Source of the DNA: Roseovarius pacificus
GTDB taxonomy: Bacteria > Pseudomonadota > Alphaproteobacteria > Rhodobacterales > Rhodobacteraceae
Assembly: GCF_900142665.1 (NCBI RefSeq)
Contig: NZ_FRBR01000003.1
Coordinates: 62,001 to 126,000, forward strand
Length of the DNA: 64,000 bases
Direction of reading: 5' to 3'
Below are positions 9,116-17,867 of this stretch, in pieces. The translations under genes were made by a program, and so were the position numbers. Numbering within the stretch: the stretch's first letter is position 1; every line of letters starts with the position of its first letter. Below the pieces are notes generated by a model. The model was not told the DNA's origin. It was given only the letters and a program-made list of their open reading frames with translations, and ran no database searches.

Positions 9116-9316
9116 TCAGGCCACGCGGGACGGCAGGGCACATACCGGCGCACCGCGCAGAAGCGAGGTTACCATCCGGCCTTCGGCCGTGTCCCGAATT
9201 GCGTAGCCATAGCCACGCAAACGATGTTTCCACTCACGCTCGGACACGGCAAGGCCACGCTCGCGCAGCACAAGGCTCAACACTTCTGTTTCCATTTCAC
9301 TCGTATACCGTTTCAT
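9116..9316 (-). CDS. Small conserved-looking basic protein
   Basis: A 66-aa open frame (MKRYTSEMETEVLSLVLRER...) rich in Arg and Glu. A good ribosome-binding site, AGGAAACG, lies directly before the ATG. No family was recognised. Codon use is family-like, and it is convergent with the LOG gene. It lies 202 nt downstream of the amidotransferase gene on the same strand, so it may be a separate unit. The intergenic piece 9317-9518 shows nothing else. Confidence 0.45.
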   Translation of the reverse strand: MKRYTSEMETEVLSLVLRERGLAVSEREWKHRLRGYGYAIRDTAEGRMVTSLLRGAPVCALPSRVA

Positions 9317-9518
9317 CGTTTCCTGCCTTGGAACAGTTTCACACTGATTTCTGGATAGTTACCGATATGGGCGACAATCGTGCCGAAATGTGGCAGGCAA
9401 GCGGTTTCATAGCGGCTGTGACGATGCAGGGCTGAACGAGGCATCGTGCCCCTCAATCGTGACGTGTGAAAACGGTGACTCTCGGGGCCCGCGCAGGCGG
9501 ATTCGGACCGGCCCGCGC

Positions 9519-10232
9519 TTATCCCTCGTCCCGGTCGACCCGCTCGAGCTGTGCCTGATTTTGCTGGCGGGCACGGGCCGCGGATACGAGCGCCCGGAAC
9601 AGGCCCTGCTGGCGGCGGGCATAAAACAGATGCTCGGGGTGCCACTGCACGCCGATGGCAAAGGGATCGCGCAGCCGTTCGATGGCCTGGATCATGCCGC
9701 CTTCGTCGCGGGCCGCCACGCGCAGGCCACGGCCCAGCCCATCCACCGCCTGACTGTGCAGCGCGTTGATCTTCATCGGCTCCGTCCCCGCCAGATGGGC
9801 CAGCCGCGTTTGCGGCGCGATATGCACGGTTTTTCGGGGCAGGATGGTGCGCAAATACCTGCTGTCCCGATAGACGCCATACGCGTCCTGATGCAACGTC
9901 CCGCCAAGCGCCACGTTCAGCATCTGGCTGCCCCGGCAAATCCCCAGCATCGGCTTGTTGAGATCGAACGCATCGTGCACCACGCGCCGCTCCAGCGCAT
10001 CGCGCCCGGAATCCAGCCGTGCCGAGCGCACCAGATGACCGCCATAGAGATCGGGCGAGATATCGTCGCCACCACCGATGATCACGCCGTCCACCGTGGA
10101 CAGATCGGCATCCGCCCCATCCACCCAGCGCACGGATCGCCCGCCCGCCATCCAGACGTTCAGCGCGATCAGCGGAAAGATGCGCCAGCCAGACCGGCGC
10201 GAGGTGGTCACCCCGATCAGCGGTCGTGTCAT
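9519..10232 (-). CDS. Class I glutamine amidotransferase-like hydrolase (PuuD/peptidase C26 type)
   Basis: The 237-aa cytosolic protein has the nucleophile elbow GICRGSQM (Cys in the family position) and a WHPEH motif that supplies the catalytic His and Glu. This is the gamma-glutamyl-gamma-aminobutyrate hydrolase type of class I amidotransferase. The ATG overlaps the stop of the amidoligase gene by 4 nt (ATGA), so the two are translationally coupled. The partner suggests it either supplies ammonia to, or trims gamma-glutamyl products of, the amidoligase rather than acting in putrescine catabolism. Confidence 0.8.
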   Translation of the reverse strand: MTRPLIGVTTSRRSGWRIFPLIALNVWMAGGRSVRWVDGADADLSTVDGVIIGGGDDISPDLYGGHLVRSARLDSGRDALERRVVHDAFDLNKPMLGICRGSQMLNVALGGTLHQDAYGVYRDSRYLRTILPRKTVHIAPQTRLAHLAGTEPMKINALHSQAVDGLGRGLRVAARDEGGMIQAIERLRDPFAIGVQWHPEHLFYARRQQGLFRALVSAARARQQNQAQLERVDRDEG

Positions 10233-11194
10233 CCCGGCAGCCCGGTAAAATCCAACCCCGCCGCGCGCAGGATCGTGCCGCAACGCTCGGCCCAACCGCT
10301 GCGTATCAGGGTCAGCAATCCGTGATCGTCCAGCCATTCCCGCGACAGGCGTTCGAGAAGCGCCGCATCGGCGGCCACCCGCTCGACCAGCACCCAACGC
10401 TGCCATTCCTGCGCGATGGACCAGTCGGGATCGTCGATCAGGCAATCCGGCAGGCGGAAATGAAATGTGGGGCGGGCGGAGGTCTTGTCGGAAATCGCCT
10501 GTGCGATCCGCTCGGGCCAGAAATGGGCGAAAATCGGCAGCATATCCAATCCCCGGTTCCGCGTGGGGGTGTGATGCAGGTACAGGACCATCGCTGCGTG
10601 CGCGGTGCCGTCCGGGCCAAGACCGATCAGGGCACGCACGAACTCTGTCGGATAGGGATCGGTGAACGGCAGCAACCTGCGCGAATCGTCGATCGGGTGG
10701 GCCGCGCGCAACCAGTCCTCGATCAGGGCATAGGCCAGCAGCGGGCGCAGGATATCGGCATCACTATCCGATGCGATCTGGACATTCAGGTGAACGCCAA
10801 AGCCGAACGCCCATCCCGCCCTGCTGCCCAGCGCGCCCGCCTTGCGCAATACCGCATTCAGACCGTCCAGCCGCACCAGCCCGTCCATATCCAGCGGCTG
10901 GGTCACGATTTCCACCGGGACGACCTCGCGCCCGATATCCAGCGCAAGGTCGCGCAGTTTGGTCTTGGTCACCTTGCGCAGAAAGATATCCAGATAGATT
11001 TCCAGCGTACCGATACAGGTGTCGTGCACCGTCCAGATATGGCTGTCTTCCTGCACGGCGTGCCCGCCCAGCGTGTCGGCGCACAGGCGCGCGACATGCG
11101 CCTCGTCCAGCCCGCCCAGTTCGATCTCGACGCCCACGCGGCGCGGCGCGCCCGTGGCGGTCATCGGCTGGGGAAGCGGGGCAAACCGGATCAT
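10229..11194 (-). CDS. Amidoligase family protein (Amidoligase_2)
   Basis: This 321-aa protein carries the pattern of Amidoligase_2, a family distantly related to glutamine synthetase. It has VGVEIELGGL near the N-terminus (ExE-like metal ligands), then WTVHDTCIGTLEIY, VEIVTQPLDMDGL and FGFGVHLNVQI. Such enzymes are predicted to join an amine to a carboxylate using ATP. The substrate is unknown. The overlapping amidotransferase gene points to a two-enzyme pathway. The pairing was predicted from genome context by Aravind and colleagues; no product is known to me. Confidence 0.8.
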   Translation of the reverse strand: MIRFAPLPQPMTATGAPRRVGVEIELGGLDEAHVARLCADTLGGHAVQEDSHIWTVHDTCIGTLEIYLDIFLRKVTKTKLRDLALDIGREVVPVEIVTQPLDMDGLVRLDGLNAVLRKAGALGSRAGWAFGFGVHLNVQIASDSDADILRPLLAYALIEDWLRAAHPIDDSRRLLPFTDPYPTEFVRALIGLGPDGTAHAAMVLYLHHTPTRNRGLDMLPIFAHFWPERIAQAISDKTSARPTFHFRLPDCLIDDPDWSIAQEWQRWVLVERVAADAALLERLSREWLDDHGLLTLIRSGWAERCGTILRAAGLDFTGLPG

Positions 11195-11248
11195 GGGGTC
11201 ACTTGACCATTCCCATCCCGATTGCGCAAGGCCGACCCGGCGTTAGGC

Positions 11249-12436
11249 TCAGCCCATCCCGGCTTCGGCCTCGATCTGCCTGCGCGATTTGCGTGCCCGT
11301 TCGGTGGCCGATTTCAACTGGCCGCAGGCGGCCATGATGTCTTCGCCGCGCGGGGTGCGAATGGGGCTGGCATAGCCCGCCTTGTAGACGATATCGGCGA
11401 ATTTCTCGATCCGGTCCCAATCGCTGCGCTGATGCGGGGCGCCGGGCCATTCGTTGAACGGGATCAGGTTGATTTTGGCCGGGATGCCCTTGATCAGCTG
11501 CACGAGGCGGCGCGCGTCTTCGTCGCTGTCGTTCACGTCCTTGAGCATCACATATTCAAAGGTGATCCGCTCCGAGTTGCTGGCCTTGGGATAGTCGCGC
11601 AGGGCCTCCAGCAGCGTGGCAATGTTCCATTTCCTGTTGATCGGCACCAGCTTGTCGCGCACCTCGTCTGTGGTGGCGTGAAAGCTGACCGCCAGCATGC
11701 AGCCGATTTCCTCGGCGGTTTTGGCGATTTCGGGCACGACGCCGGAGGTGGAGAGCGTGATGCGGCGGCGGCTGAGGCTGATCCCCTCGCCATCCATGGC
11801 GATCTTCATCGCGTCGCGCACGTTGTCGAAGTTATAAAGCGGCTCACCCATGCCCATCAGCACGATGTTCGACAGCAACCGGGGGCCGTTCTCGCCCGTC
11901 CCCTGCCCCGGTTCGGGCCATTCGCCCAGATCGTCGCGCGCCATCATCACCTGCCCGACGATTTCCCCGGCGGTCAGGTTGCGCACCAGTTTCTGCGTGC
12001 CGGTGTGACAGAAGGAACAGGTCAGGGTGCAACCCACCTGGCTGGAAATGCACAAGGTGCCCCGGTCGGTTTCGGGGATATAGACCACCTCGACCTCATG
12101 CCCCCCGGCGATCCGCACAAGGTATTTGCGCGTGCCATCGGCGCTGACCTGCTTGCTGACCATTTCCGGGATTTCGATAACGAAATTCTCGGCCAGTTCG
12201 GCGCGATAGGCCTTGGACAGGTTGGTCATGTCGGCAAAGTCGCGCACGCCCCACTGATAGACCCACTGCCAGATCTGATTCACCCGCATCCTAGCCTGCT
12301 TTTCCGGCGTGCCGTGCGCGATCAGAACCTCGCGCAACTTGTCACGGGTCAGGCCGACAAGGTTGGTCGGCCCCTCGGGCAGTTTGCGGGGGATGGTCAT
12401 CACGTCCTGGGTGATCGGGGCGGTGCTATCGGTCAT
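11249..12436 (-). CDS. rlmN: Dual-specificity 23S rRNA/tRNA adenine-C2 methyltransferase
   Basis: Radical SAM enzyme that methylates C2 of A2503 in 23S rRNA and A37 of some tRNAs. The 395-aa protein has the 4Fe-4S cysteine motif CTLTCSFC preceded by CISSQVG. The C-terminal region retains [13 protein letters not shown] and the conserved catalytic segment. An in-frame ATG at 12472 would add 12 residues, but neither start has a strong ribosome-binding site. A set of 11-bp tandem repeats lies 84-127 bp upstream. Confidence 0.94.
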   Translation of the reverse strand: MTDSTAPITQDVMTIPRKLPEGPTNLVGLTRDKLREVLIAHGTPEKQARMRVNQIWQWVYQWGVRDFADMTNLSKAYRAELAENFVIEIPEMVSKQVSADGTRKYLVRIAGGHEVEVVYIPETDRGTLCISSQVGCTLTCSFCHTGTQKLVRNLTAGEIVGQVMMARDDLGEWPEPGQGTGENGPRLLSNIVLMGMGEPLYNFDNVRDAMKIAMDGEGISLSRRRITLSTSGVVPEIAKTAEEIGCMLAVSFHATTDEVRDKLVPINRKWNIATLLEALRDYPKASNSERITFEYVMLKDVNDSDEDARRLVQLIKGIPAKINLIPFNEWPGAPHQRSDWDRIEKFADIVYKAGYASPIRTPRGEDIMAACGQLKSATERARKSRRQIEAEAGMG

Positions 12437-12519
12437 GGGTTTGCGCGGTCCTGTCGTCAGATGGGCCTCCATATAGGATATGTGCGCCGATTCCAAAACA
12501 TTCCGGCGCTTTTGCAATG

Positions 12520-12563
12520 CACCGACACGATACCGACGTTTTACCGACGTCATACCGATGCCG
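12520..12563 (+). repeat. Four tandem 11-bp iterons in the rlmN upstream region
   Basis: Four head-to-tail 11-mers, CACCGACACGA, TACCGACGTTT, TACCGACGTCA and TACCGATGCCG, share the core TACCGAC. The 11-bp period (7-bp core plus 4-bp spacer) puts the cores on one face of the helix, the layout bound by PhoB/OmpR-type regulators. The array lies between the rlmN start and the tag stop. Confidence 0.6.
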
Positions 12564-12575
12564 GTTCTGGCCGGA

Positions 12576-13145
12576 TCAGCGGGTCAGCTGCGCCACCTGT
12601 TCGCGGCAGGGGCAGGTCGTCAGATGATCGTTCACCATCCCCACCGCCTGCATGAAGGCATAGACGATGGTCGGCCCGCAAAATTTGAACCCTCTTTTGC
12701 GCAAATCCTTTGAAATTGCCGTGGAAATTTCCGTGTATGCCGGAACCTCGTCCAGCCGGGTCCATTGGTTCTGAACCGGCGTACCACCGACGTAATCCCA
12801 CAGGTACCGATCAAAGCCCTGTTCCGCCTCGATCTGTTGCCAGACACGGGCATTTCCGATGGTCGCCTCGATCTTTCCACGGTGCCGCACGATCCCCGGA
12901 TTCGCCAGCAGGCGCTGCACCTCCGGCTCGCCCCATGTGGCGATGACATCGGGATCAAACCCTTGAAATGCCTCACGAAACGCATCGCGCTTGCGCAGGA
13001 TGGTGATCCAGCTCAGCCCGGCCTGAAACCCGTCGAGAATCAGCTTTTCCCACAGCGCGCGGCTGTCATATTCGGGCACGCCCCATTCGGTATCGTGATA
13101 CGCCCTGTACAGGTCATCATCCCCGACCCAACCGCATCTTTCCAT
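12576..13145 (-). CDS. tag: DNA-3-methyladenine glycosylase I
   Basis: Base-excision repair enzyme that removes 3-methyladenine from alkylated DNA. The 189-aa protein begins MERCGWVG and includes [21 protein letters not shown], the helix-hairpin-helix region [16 protein letters not shown], and a C-terminal His/Cys zinc site (NDHLTTCPC). The start at 13145 follows GGGAGGG; the upstream in-frame ATG at 13169 is less likely. It is divergent from the EAL gene. Confidence 0.93.
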   Translation of the reverse strand: MERCGWVGDDDLYRAYHDTEWGVPEYDSRALWEKLILDGFQAGLSWITILRKRDAFREAFQGFDPDVIATWGEPEVQRLLANPGIVRHRGKIEATIGNARVWQQIEAEQGFDRYLWDYVGGTPVQNQWTRLDEVPAYTEISTAISKDLRKRGFKFCGPTIVYAFMQAVGMVNDHLTTCPCREQVAQLTR

Positions 13146-13257
13146 CGTGCAAACCCTCCCAAACGGCATGACCCGTTCAATTTGTCTCAGATCGACAGCT
13201 TAACAGTTCTTTAGCGGCTGCGGCACAGCCTGTGAACTCGATGATCAGGAGGTGCAA

Positions 13258-14094
13258 ATGGGCCACGAACGCGAACCGGCCGACATCCCGGCAGGGCAGG
13301 ACAGCCCGCTGGCCTATGCCATCACGTCACGGGATCGTTCCGTGATCGCGATGGTGCAACAGGCGGTCGAACATGAACAGGTGATGCTGGCCTTTCAGGC
13401 CATCGTGCCCGCGGGCCGTCAATCACGGCCCGCCTTTTACGAGGGACTGATCCGCGTGCTGGACGAAACCGGGCGGATCATCCCCGCCAACGAGTTCATC
13501 CATGTCATCGAAACCACCGAAACCGGACGAATCATTGATTGCCTGGCGCTGGAACAAGGGCTGAGGACGCTGGCGGAATACCCAGATCTGCGCCTTGCGC
13601 TCAATATGTCGGCACGTTCGGCCGGATACAGGCGCTGGAACGATACGCTTGCGGGATGGCTGCAACGCGATCCGACCATCGGCGAACGGCTGATACTGGA
13701 GATCACCGAAAGCTCGGCCATGTTGATTCCCGAAGTCGTGACCGGCTTCATGAACGAGTTGCAACAGGAGGGAATCAGCTTTGCGCTGGATCATTTCGGT
13801 GCGGGTTTCACATCGTTCCGCTATTTACGCGATTTCTATTTCGATATCCTCAAAATCGACGGGCAGTTCATTCGGGGCATCGCCGAGAACCCCGACAACC
13901 AGATTCTGACGGCGGCGCTGGCCTCGATCGCCGAGCAGTTCGACATGCTGACCGTGGCGGAAAACGTGGAACGCCCCGAGGACGCGGCGTATCTGACAAG
14001 CGCCGGAATCGACTGTCTTCAGGGGTACTTCTTTGGCGCACCATCCGTGAGGTTGCCCTGGGTGGATGCCGGGCTGGGCAAGGCCACCGCATGA
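13258..14094 (+). CDS. EAL-domain protein with degenerate active site
   Basis: The 278-aa protein is essentially a single EAL (c-di-GMP phosphodiesterase) domain. It starts 5 nt after a perfect AGGAGG. Motifs are EGL (62-64, for EAL), N116, EITE (148-151), D178-H179 in place of the canonical DD of DDFG, K199-I-D, AENVE and QGYFFG. The Asp-to-His change removes a metal ligand of active EAL enzymes. It may therefore be a catalytically weak c-di-GMP sensor or a protein-interaction module. No GGDEF, PAS or membrane part is present. Confidence 0.85.
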   Translation: MGHEREPADIPAGQDSPLAYAITSRDRSVIAMVQQAVEHEQVMLAFQAIVPAGRQSRPAFYEGLIRVLDETGRIIPANEFIHVIETTETGRIIDCLALEQGLRTLAEYPDLRLALNMSARSAGYRRWNDTLAGWLQRDPTIGERLILEITESSAMLIPEVVTGFMNELQQEGISFALDHFGAGFTSFRYLRDFYFDILKIDGQFIRGIAENPDNQILTAALASIAEQFDMLTVAENVERPEDAAYLTSAGIDCLQGYFFGAPSVRLPWVDAGLGKATA

Positions 14095-14112
14095 TCTGTG
14101 ACACACGGTCCG

Positions 14113-14129
14113 TTGCCGCAGCGCGGCAA
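14113..14129. promoter_or_regulatory. Palindrome upstream of phaA
   Basis: TTGCCGC-AGC-GCGGCAA is a perfect 7+3+7 inverted repeat about 100 bp before the phaA start. A related GC/TTGC-rich palindrome lies before phaB (15512-15528). Both could be sites for a PHB regulator such as PhaR; this is an inference. Confidence 0.35.
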
Positions 14130-14227
14130 GTGCGGTAGAACGATCATGACCGGCGGGGGAAACGAGCCTGCACGACAGCATTGTGCGGCATCGCCTCGGC
14201 CACGACGTCATTTGGTGGAGGACACAC

Positions 14228-15403
14228 ATGACCAATGTAGTTATCGCATCCGCGGCGCGTACCGCTGTCGGTTCTTTCGGCGGCTCGTTCGCCAATACAC
14301 CCGCCCACGATCTGGGGGCCGCGGTGCTGGAGGCGCTTGTCGAACGTGCGGGTATCGACAAGGCGGAAGTCTCGGAAACGATTCTCGGTCAGGTGCTGAC
14401 CGCCGCGCAGGGCCAGAACCCGGCCCGTCAGGCGCATGTGAATGCCGGGCTGCCCATCGAAAGCGCCGCCTGGAGCATCAACCAGGTTTGCGGATCGGGC
14501 CTGCGTTCGGTCGCACTGGCCGCGCAGCACATCCAGTTGGGCGATGCCGCCATCGTTTGTGCGGGCGGGCAGGAAAACATGACCCTCAGCCCCCATGCCG
14601 CACATCTGCGCGCGGGCCACAAGATGGGCGATGTCAAATATATCGACACGATGATTCGCGATGGCCTGTGGGACGCGTTCAACGGCTATCACATGGGCCA
14701 GACCGCCGAGAACGTGGCCGAGCAGTGGCAGATCAGCCGTGAAATGCAGGACGAATTCGCGCTGGCCAGCCAGAACAAGGCCGAAGCCGCGCAGAAGGCC
14801 GGCAAGTTCGACGATGAGGTGATTCCCTTTACCATCAAGACCCGCAAGGGCGACATCGTGGCCGACAAGGATGAATATATCCGCCACGGCGCCACCATCG
14901 AAAACATGCAGAAGCTGCGCCCGGCCTTCACCAAGGACGGTACTGTGACCGCAGCCAACGCCAGCGGCATCAATGACGGCGCCGCCGGTGCCCTGCTGAT
15001 GAGCGCCGATGACGCCGCCAAGCGCGGGATCGAGCCGCTCGCCCGCATCGCCAGCTACGCCACCGCCGGGCTGGACCCGTCGATCATGGGTGTCGGCCCG
15101 ATCAGTGCCAGCCGCAAGGCCCTGGAAAAGGCGGGCTGGAAGCCCGAGGATCTGGACCTGGTGGAAGCCAACGAAGCCTTTGCCGCGCAGGCCTGCGCCG
15201 TCAACAAGGACATGGGCTGGAACCCCGAGATCGTGAACGTGAACGGCGGCGCGATCGCCATCGGCCACCCGATCGGCGCCAGCGGCGCGCGCATCCTGAA
15301 CACGCTGCTGTTCGAAATGAAGCGTCGCGACGCCAAGAAGGGCCTTGCCACGCTGTGCATCGGCGGCGGCATGGGCGTGGCCATGTGCCTTGAGCGCGAC
15401 TGA
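14228..15403 (+). CDS. phaA: Acetyl-CoA acetyltransferase (beta-ketothiolase)
   Basis: Condenses two acetyl-CoA to acetoacetyl-CoA, the first step to PHB and to the ethylmalonyl-CoA pathway. The 391-aa protein has the active-site cysteine in [11 protein letters not shown], the C-terminal GHPIGASGA (His) and [10 protein letters not shown] (second Cys) typical of biosynthetic thiolases. The ATG follows GGTGGAGGA. It is separated from phaB by a strong terminator, so the two genes have their own promoters despite adjacent roles. Confidence 0.96.
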   Translation: MTNVVIASAARTAVGSFGGSFANTPAHDLGAAVLEALVERAGIDKAEVSETILGQVLTAAQGQNPARQAHVNAGLPIESAAWSINQVCGSGLRSVALAAQHIQLGDAAIVCAGGQENMTLSPHAAHLRAGHKMGDVKYIDTMIRDGLWDAFNGYHMGQTAENVAEQWQISREMQDEFALASQNKAEAAQKAGKFDDEVIPFTIKTRKGDIVADKDEYIRHGATIENMQKLRPAFTKDGTVTAANASGINDGAAGALLMSADDAAKRGIEPLARIASYATAGLDPSIMGVGPISASRKALEKAGWKPEDLDLVEANEAFAAQACAVNKDMGWNPEIVNVNGGAIAIGHPIGASGARILNTLLFEMKRRDAKKGLATLCIGGGMGVAMCLERD

Positions 15404-15430
15404 GCCATGCGAGCCCGAGAAAACATCATT

Positions 15431-15459
15431 GAAAGGCGCCCGATGGCGCCTTTCTTTTT
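15431..15459 (+). terminator. Rho-independent terminator after phaA
   Basis: A perfect 10-bp stem GAAAGGCGCC/GGCGCCTTTC with a CGAT loop, followed by TTTTT. Confidence 0.92.
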
Positions 15460-15511
15460 GTCGACGGATGCGGTGTACTCTGAAAAATAGCTGCGCTGCG
15501 GCAAAATCTTC

Positions 15512-15528
15512 GCGCAACAATATTGCGC
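15512..15528. promoter_or_regulatory. Palindrome upstream of phaB
   Basis: GCGCAA-CAATA-TTGCGC is a perfect 6+5+6 inverted repeat about 60 bp before the phaB start, in the expected promoter zone. It resembles TTGC/GCAA-type operators but has not been matched to a known regulator. Confidence 0.4.
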
Positions 15529-15588
15529 ACCGCGTCGATGAATAGTAACAGAGTTACCAACACATACTTAGCCAGATTGGAGGATAAC

Positions 15589-16311
15589 ATGGCTCGAACA
15601 GCACTCGTCACTGGCGGCTCGCGCGGTATCGGCGCGGCCATTTCGAAGGCGCTCAAAGCCGAAGGTCACAACGTGGCCGCAACCTATGCCGGCAATGATG
15701 GGGCCGCCGCCAAGTTCACCGAAGAAACCGGCATCAAGACCTATAAATGGAATGTCGGCAGCTACGAGGAATCCAAGGCCGGCATCGCCAGGGTCGAAGA
15801 GGACCTGGGCCCGATCGACATCGTCGTCGCCAACGCAGGCATCACCCGCGACGCCCCCTTCCACAAGATGAGCCCCGAACAGTGGCAAGAGGTGATCGAC
15901 ACCAACCTGACCGGCGTGTTCAACACCATTCACCCGATCTGGCCCGGTATGCGCGAACGCGGCTTTGGCCGGATCGTGGTGATCAGTTCGATCAACGGTC
16001 AGAAGGGCCAGTTCGCTCAGGTCAATTATGCCGCCACCAAGGCCGGCGATCTGGGCATCGTCAAGTCGCTGGCACAGGAGGGCGCGGCCAAGGGCATCAC
16101 GGCAAACGCCGTCTGCCCCGGCTATATCGCCACGGAAATGGTGATGGCGGTGCCGGAAAAGGTACGCGAATCGATCATCGGCATGATTCCCGCCGGTCGC
16201 TTGGGCGAACCCGAGGAAATTGCGCGCTGCGTGACGTTCCTGAGCTCGGATGACGCGGGCTTTATCAACGGTTCGACCATCTCGGCCAACGGTGGGCAGT
16301 TCTTCGTCTGA
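15589..16311 (+). CDS. phaB: Acetoacetyl-CoA reductase
   Basis: NADPH-dependent short-chain dehydrogenase that converts acetoacetyl-CoA to (R)-3-hydroxybutyryl-CoA for PHB and the ethylmalonyl-CoA pathway. The 240-aa protein has TGGSRGIG (13-20 region), NAGITRD, the catalytic YAATK motif with upstream Ser (ISSINGQKGQF), and a C-terminal SANGGQFFV. The ATG follows TTGGAGGATAAC. Flanking terminators make it monocistronic. No phaC was found in this window. Confidence 0.95.
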   Translation: MARTALVTGGSRGIGAAISKALKAEGHNVAATYAGNDGAAAKFTEETGIKTYKWNVGSYEESKAGIARVEEDLGPIDIVVANAGITRDAPFHKMSPEQWQEVIDTNLTGVFNTIHPIWPGMRERGFGRIVVISSINGQKGQFAQVNYAATKAGDLGIVKSLAQEGAAKGITANAVCPGYIATEMVMAVPEKVRESIIGMIPAGRLGEPEEIARCVTFLSSDDAGFINGSTISANGGQFFV

Positions 16312-16337
16312 TCCCTGTTTCGGGTGGCACGATATGA

Positions 16338-16373
16338 AAAGGGCCGGTCCTGACGACCGGCCCTTTGATTTTT
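16338..16373 (+). terminator. Rho-independent terminator after phaB
   Basis: A perfect 12-bp stem AAAGGGCCGGTC/GACCGGCCCTTT with a CTGAC loop, followed by GATTTTT. Confidence 0.9.
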
Positions 16374-16538
16374 GCGGACCCCTTGCACCGATTGTCGGCA
16401 AGGTGTGCCGTAGCAGTGTAGGAACACAGCCGCATATCGTGAGTTTAGATCACGGCTGTGGACCCGGACGGTCATGGCTGTGATCCATGATCGTCCTCAT
16501 GATTCGATCAATGCGGCGAGTGTTTCGCACGCAATATG

Positions 16539-16709
16539 TTAAGCCTGCTCGCTCAGCTTTTCGATTTCTTCCTTGAGCCGCAGTTTCTGCTTTTTCAGTT
16601 CGGAGATATGCAGATTGTTTGACCCCGGCGCGCGCTGCGCCTCTTCAACCTGTTCCGAGAGGGCCTGATGTTTCTTCTTCAATTCCTCGACATGCGACGT
16701 CAAGCTCAT
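16539..16709 (-). CDS. DUF465 (YdcH-like) small protein, second copy
   Basis: A 56-aa helical, charged protein (MSLTSHVEELKKKHQALSEQ...) of the YdcH/DUF465 family, with the conserved LKKQKLRLKEEIEKL near its end. It is a distant paralogue of the one at 6287-6511. The start at 16709 follows AGAGGAGA; a longer frame exists upstream but is not family-like. Function is unknown. Confidence 0.8.
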   Translation of the reverse strand: MSLTSHVEELKKKHQALSEQVEEAQRAPGSNNLHISELKKQKLRLKEEIEKLSEQA

Positions 16710-16822
16710 GGGCAGTCTCCTCTCTGAATAATGTGAACGTGTCCAGTGCAGCATACTTTTACAATTCTGTCACGCTGCACACGCAACATAGGCTGATTTT
16801 TGCATACGGTATTTGAGGTAAA

Positions 16823-17599
16823 TCAGACCGGAAAAGGTAATGCCGCACCATGGCGCAGGATTGCGCCTGTGGCCTTGGTATAGTTTTCGCAATCCCGGTC
16901 ATGTCTGCTGCCTTCGTGCAGAACCCATCCATCGTGCATGCGAAACGCCGCGCGCCCGCCCTTTCGCCCGCGCAGCAAAATCAACTGTGCCAGCCTGCCC
17001 CGGCGGGGTAACAGAGGCAATACCTCAATGCTGCCAAGATGGCGCTGCGCCTCGTGCAGCAGGTCGGGCAAGCGGTCGGGCCGCTGGATAAAGGTGACGT
17101 ACCCCTTCGGCGCGGCGCGGCGCGCGGCGGCGCGAACCCAGTCGGCCAGCGGGGTAACCTCGCCCAGGGCCCGCTCCCGTCCGGCGTCATTGGCCGCCGT
17201 GCTGGCATTCCTGTCGAAATAAGGCGGGTTGGCGATGACATGGGTGAACTGCTTTTGCCGCAAATCGTCCGGCATTTGTGTCAGATCGCCTGTCATAACC
17301 TGTAGTTTGATCCGGTTCCCGGCCGCGTTGCGCCGCGCCAGATCGGCATAGGCGGGCTGCAATTCCAGCCCCGTCAGGTGCAGACCGTCGATCCGGCGGC
17401 CCAGACATAGCGATGCCACCCCGGCCCCGCAGCCCAGTTCCAGCACCGTGTCGCCCGCACGCGCCGGAACGCTGGCCGCCAGCAACACGGGATCGACACC
17501 GGCGCGATACCCCTGGCGCGGCTGCCAGACCTGCAACTGCCCGCCAAGAAAGGCATCACGGGTCAGTTCCGCCTCGGGCCAGGTTCCCGCCTCACTCAT
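16823..17599 (-). CDS. tRNA1(Val) adenine-N6 methyltransferase-like protein
   Basis: SAM-dependent class I methyltransferase of the TrmN6/YfiC group. The 258-aa protein has the SAM-binding LELGCGAGVASL and the catalytic NPPY motif (IANPPYFDRN), which marks amino-methyltransferases acting on exocyclic N6 of adenine. The C-terminus has the RNA-binding-type helix region RPDRLPDLLHEAQ. It overlaps the upstream DUF2007 gene by 8 nt. The assignment to tRNA-Val A37 is by family only. Confidence 0.85.
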   Translation of the reverse strand: MSEAGTWPEAELTRDAFLGGQLQVWQPRQGYRAGVDPVLLAASVPARAGDTVLELGCGAGVASLCLGRRIDGLHLTGLELQPAYADLARRNAAGNRIKLQVMTGDLTQMPDDLRQKQFTHVIANPPYFDRNASTAANDAGRERALGEVTPLADWVRAAARRAAPKGYVTFIQRPDRLPDLLHEAQRHLGSIEVLPLLPRRGRLAQLILLRGRKGGRAAFRMHDGWVLHEGSRHDRDCENYTKATGAILRHGAALPFPV

Positions 17600-17807
17600 T
17601 CAGGTCGATTCCATTGTCGGTGAGAACTGTCGACGCGCGCTCGAAATCCGCATCGGCCACCATCAGGCGGCGCGGAAAAATCCCGATCGAGCCTTCGAGG
17701 ATGCTCATATTTACGTCCATTTCAAAGCAGTCTATACCCTCGCCCTGAAGCAGGGCGCGGGCAAAGGCAATGATTGTCGGATCGTTCGTGCCAAGCAACT
17801 GTTTCAT
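17592..17807 (-). CDS. DUF2007 family protein
   Basis: A 71-aa protein (MKQLLGTNDPTIIAFARALLQ...) with the ferredoxin-like DUF2007 fold pattern, including EGIDCFEMDVNMS and RLMVADADFERA. The family is thought to bind signals or partners, but no role is proven. Its stop overlaps the start of the methyltransferase gene by 8 nt. It is divergent from ispB with 60 nt between starts, so both promoters overlap. Confidence 0.85.
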   Translation of the reverse strand: MKQLLGTNDPTIIAFARALLQGEGIDCFEMDVNMSILEGSIGIFPRRLMVADADFERASTVLTDNGIDLNE

Positions 17808-17867
17808 GGGGATGACATAAGGGCACCGGCGACGGTTTGTCGACCAGTGTGACGGGAGTGTGATGGG

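Noticed and set aside
12520..12563. CRISPR-like reading of the 11-bp tandem repeats
   Set aside because: Units are contiguous and only 11 bp, with no spacers and no cas genes; an operator array fits better.
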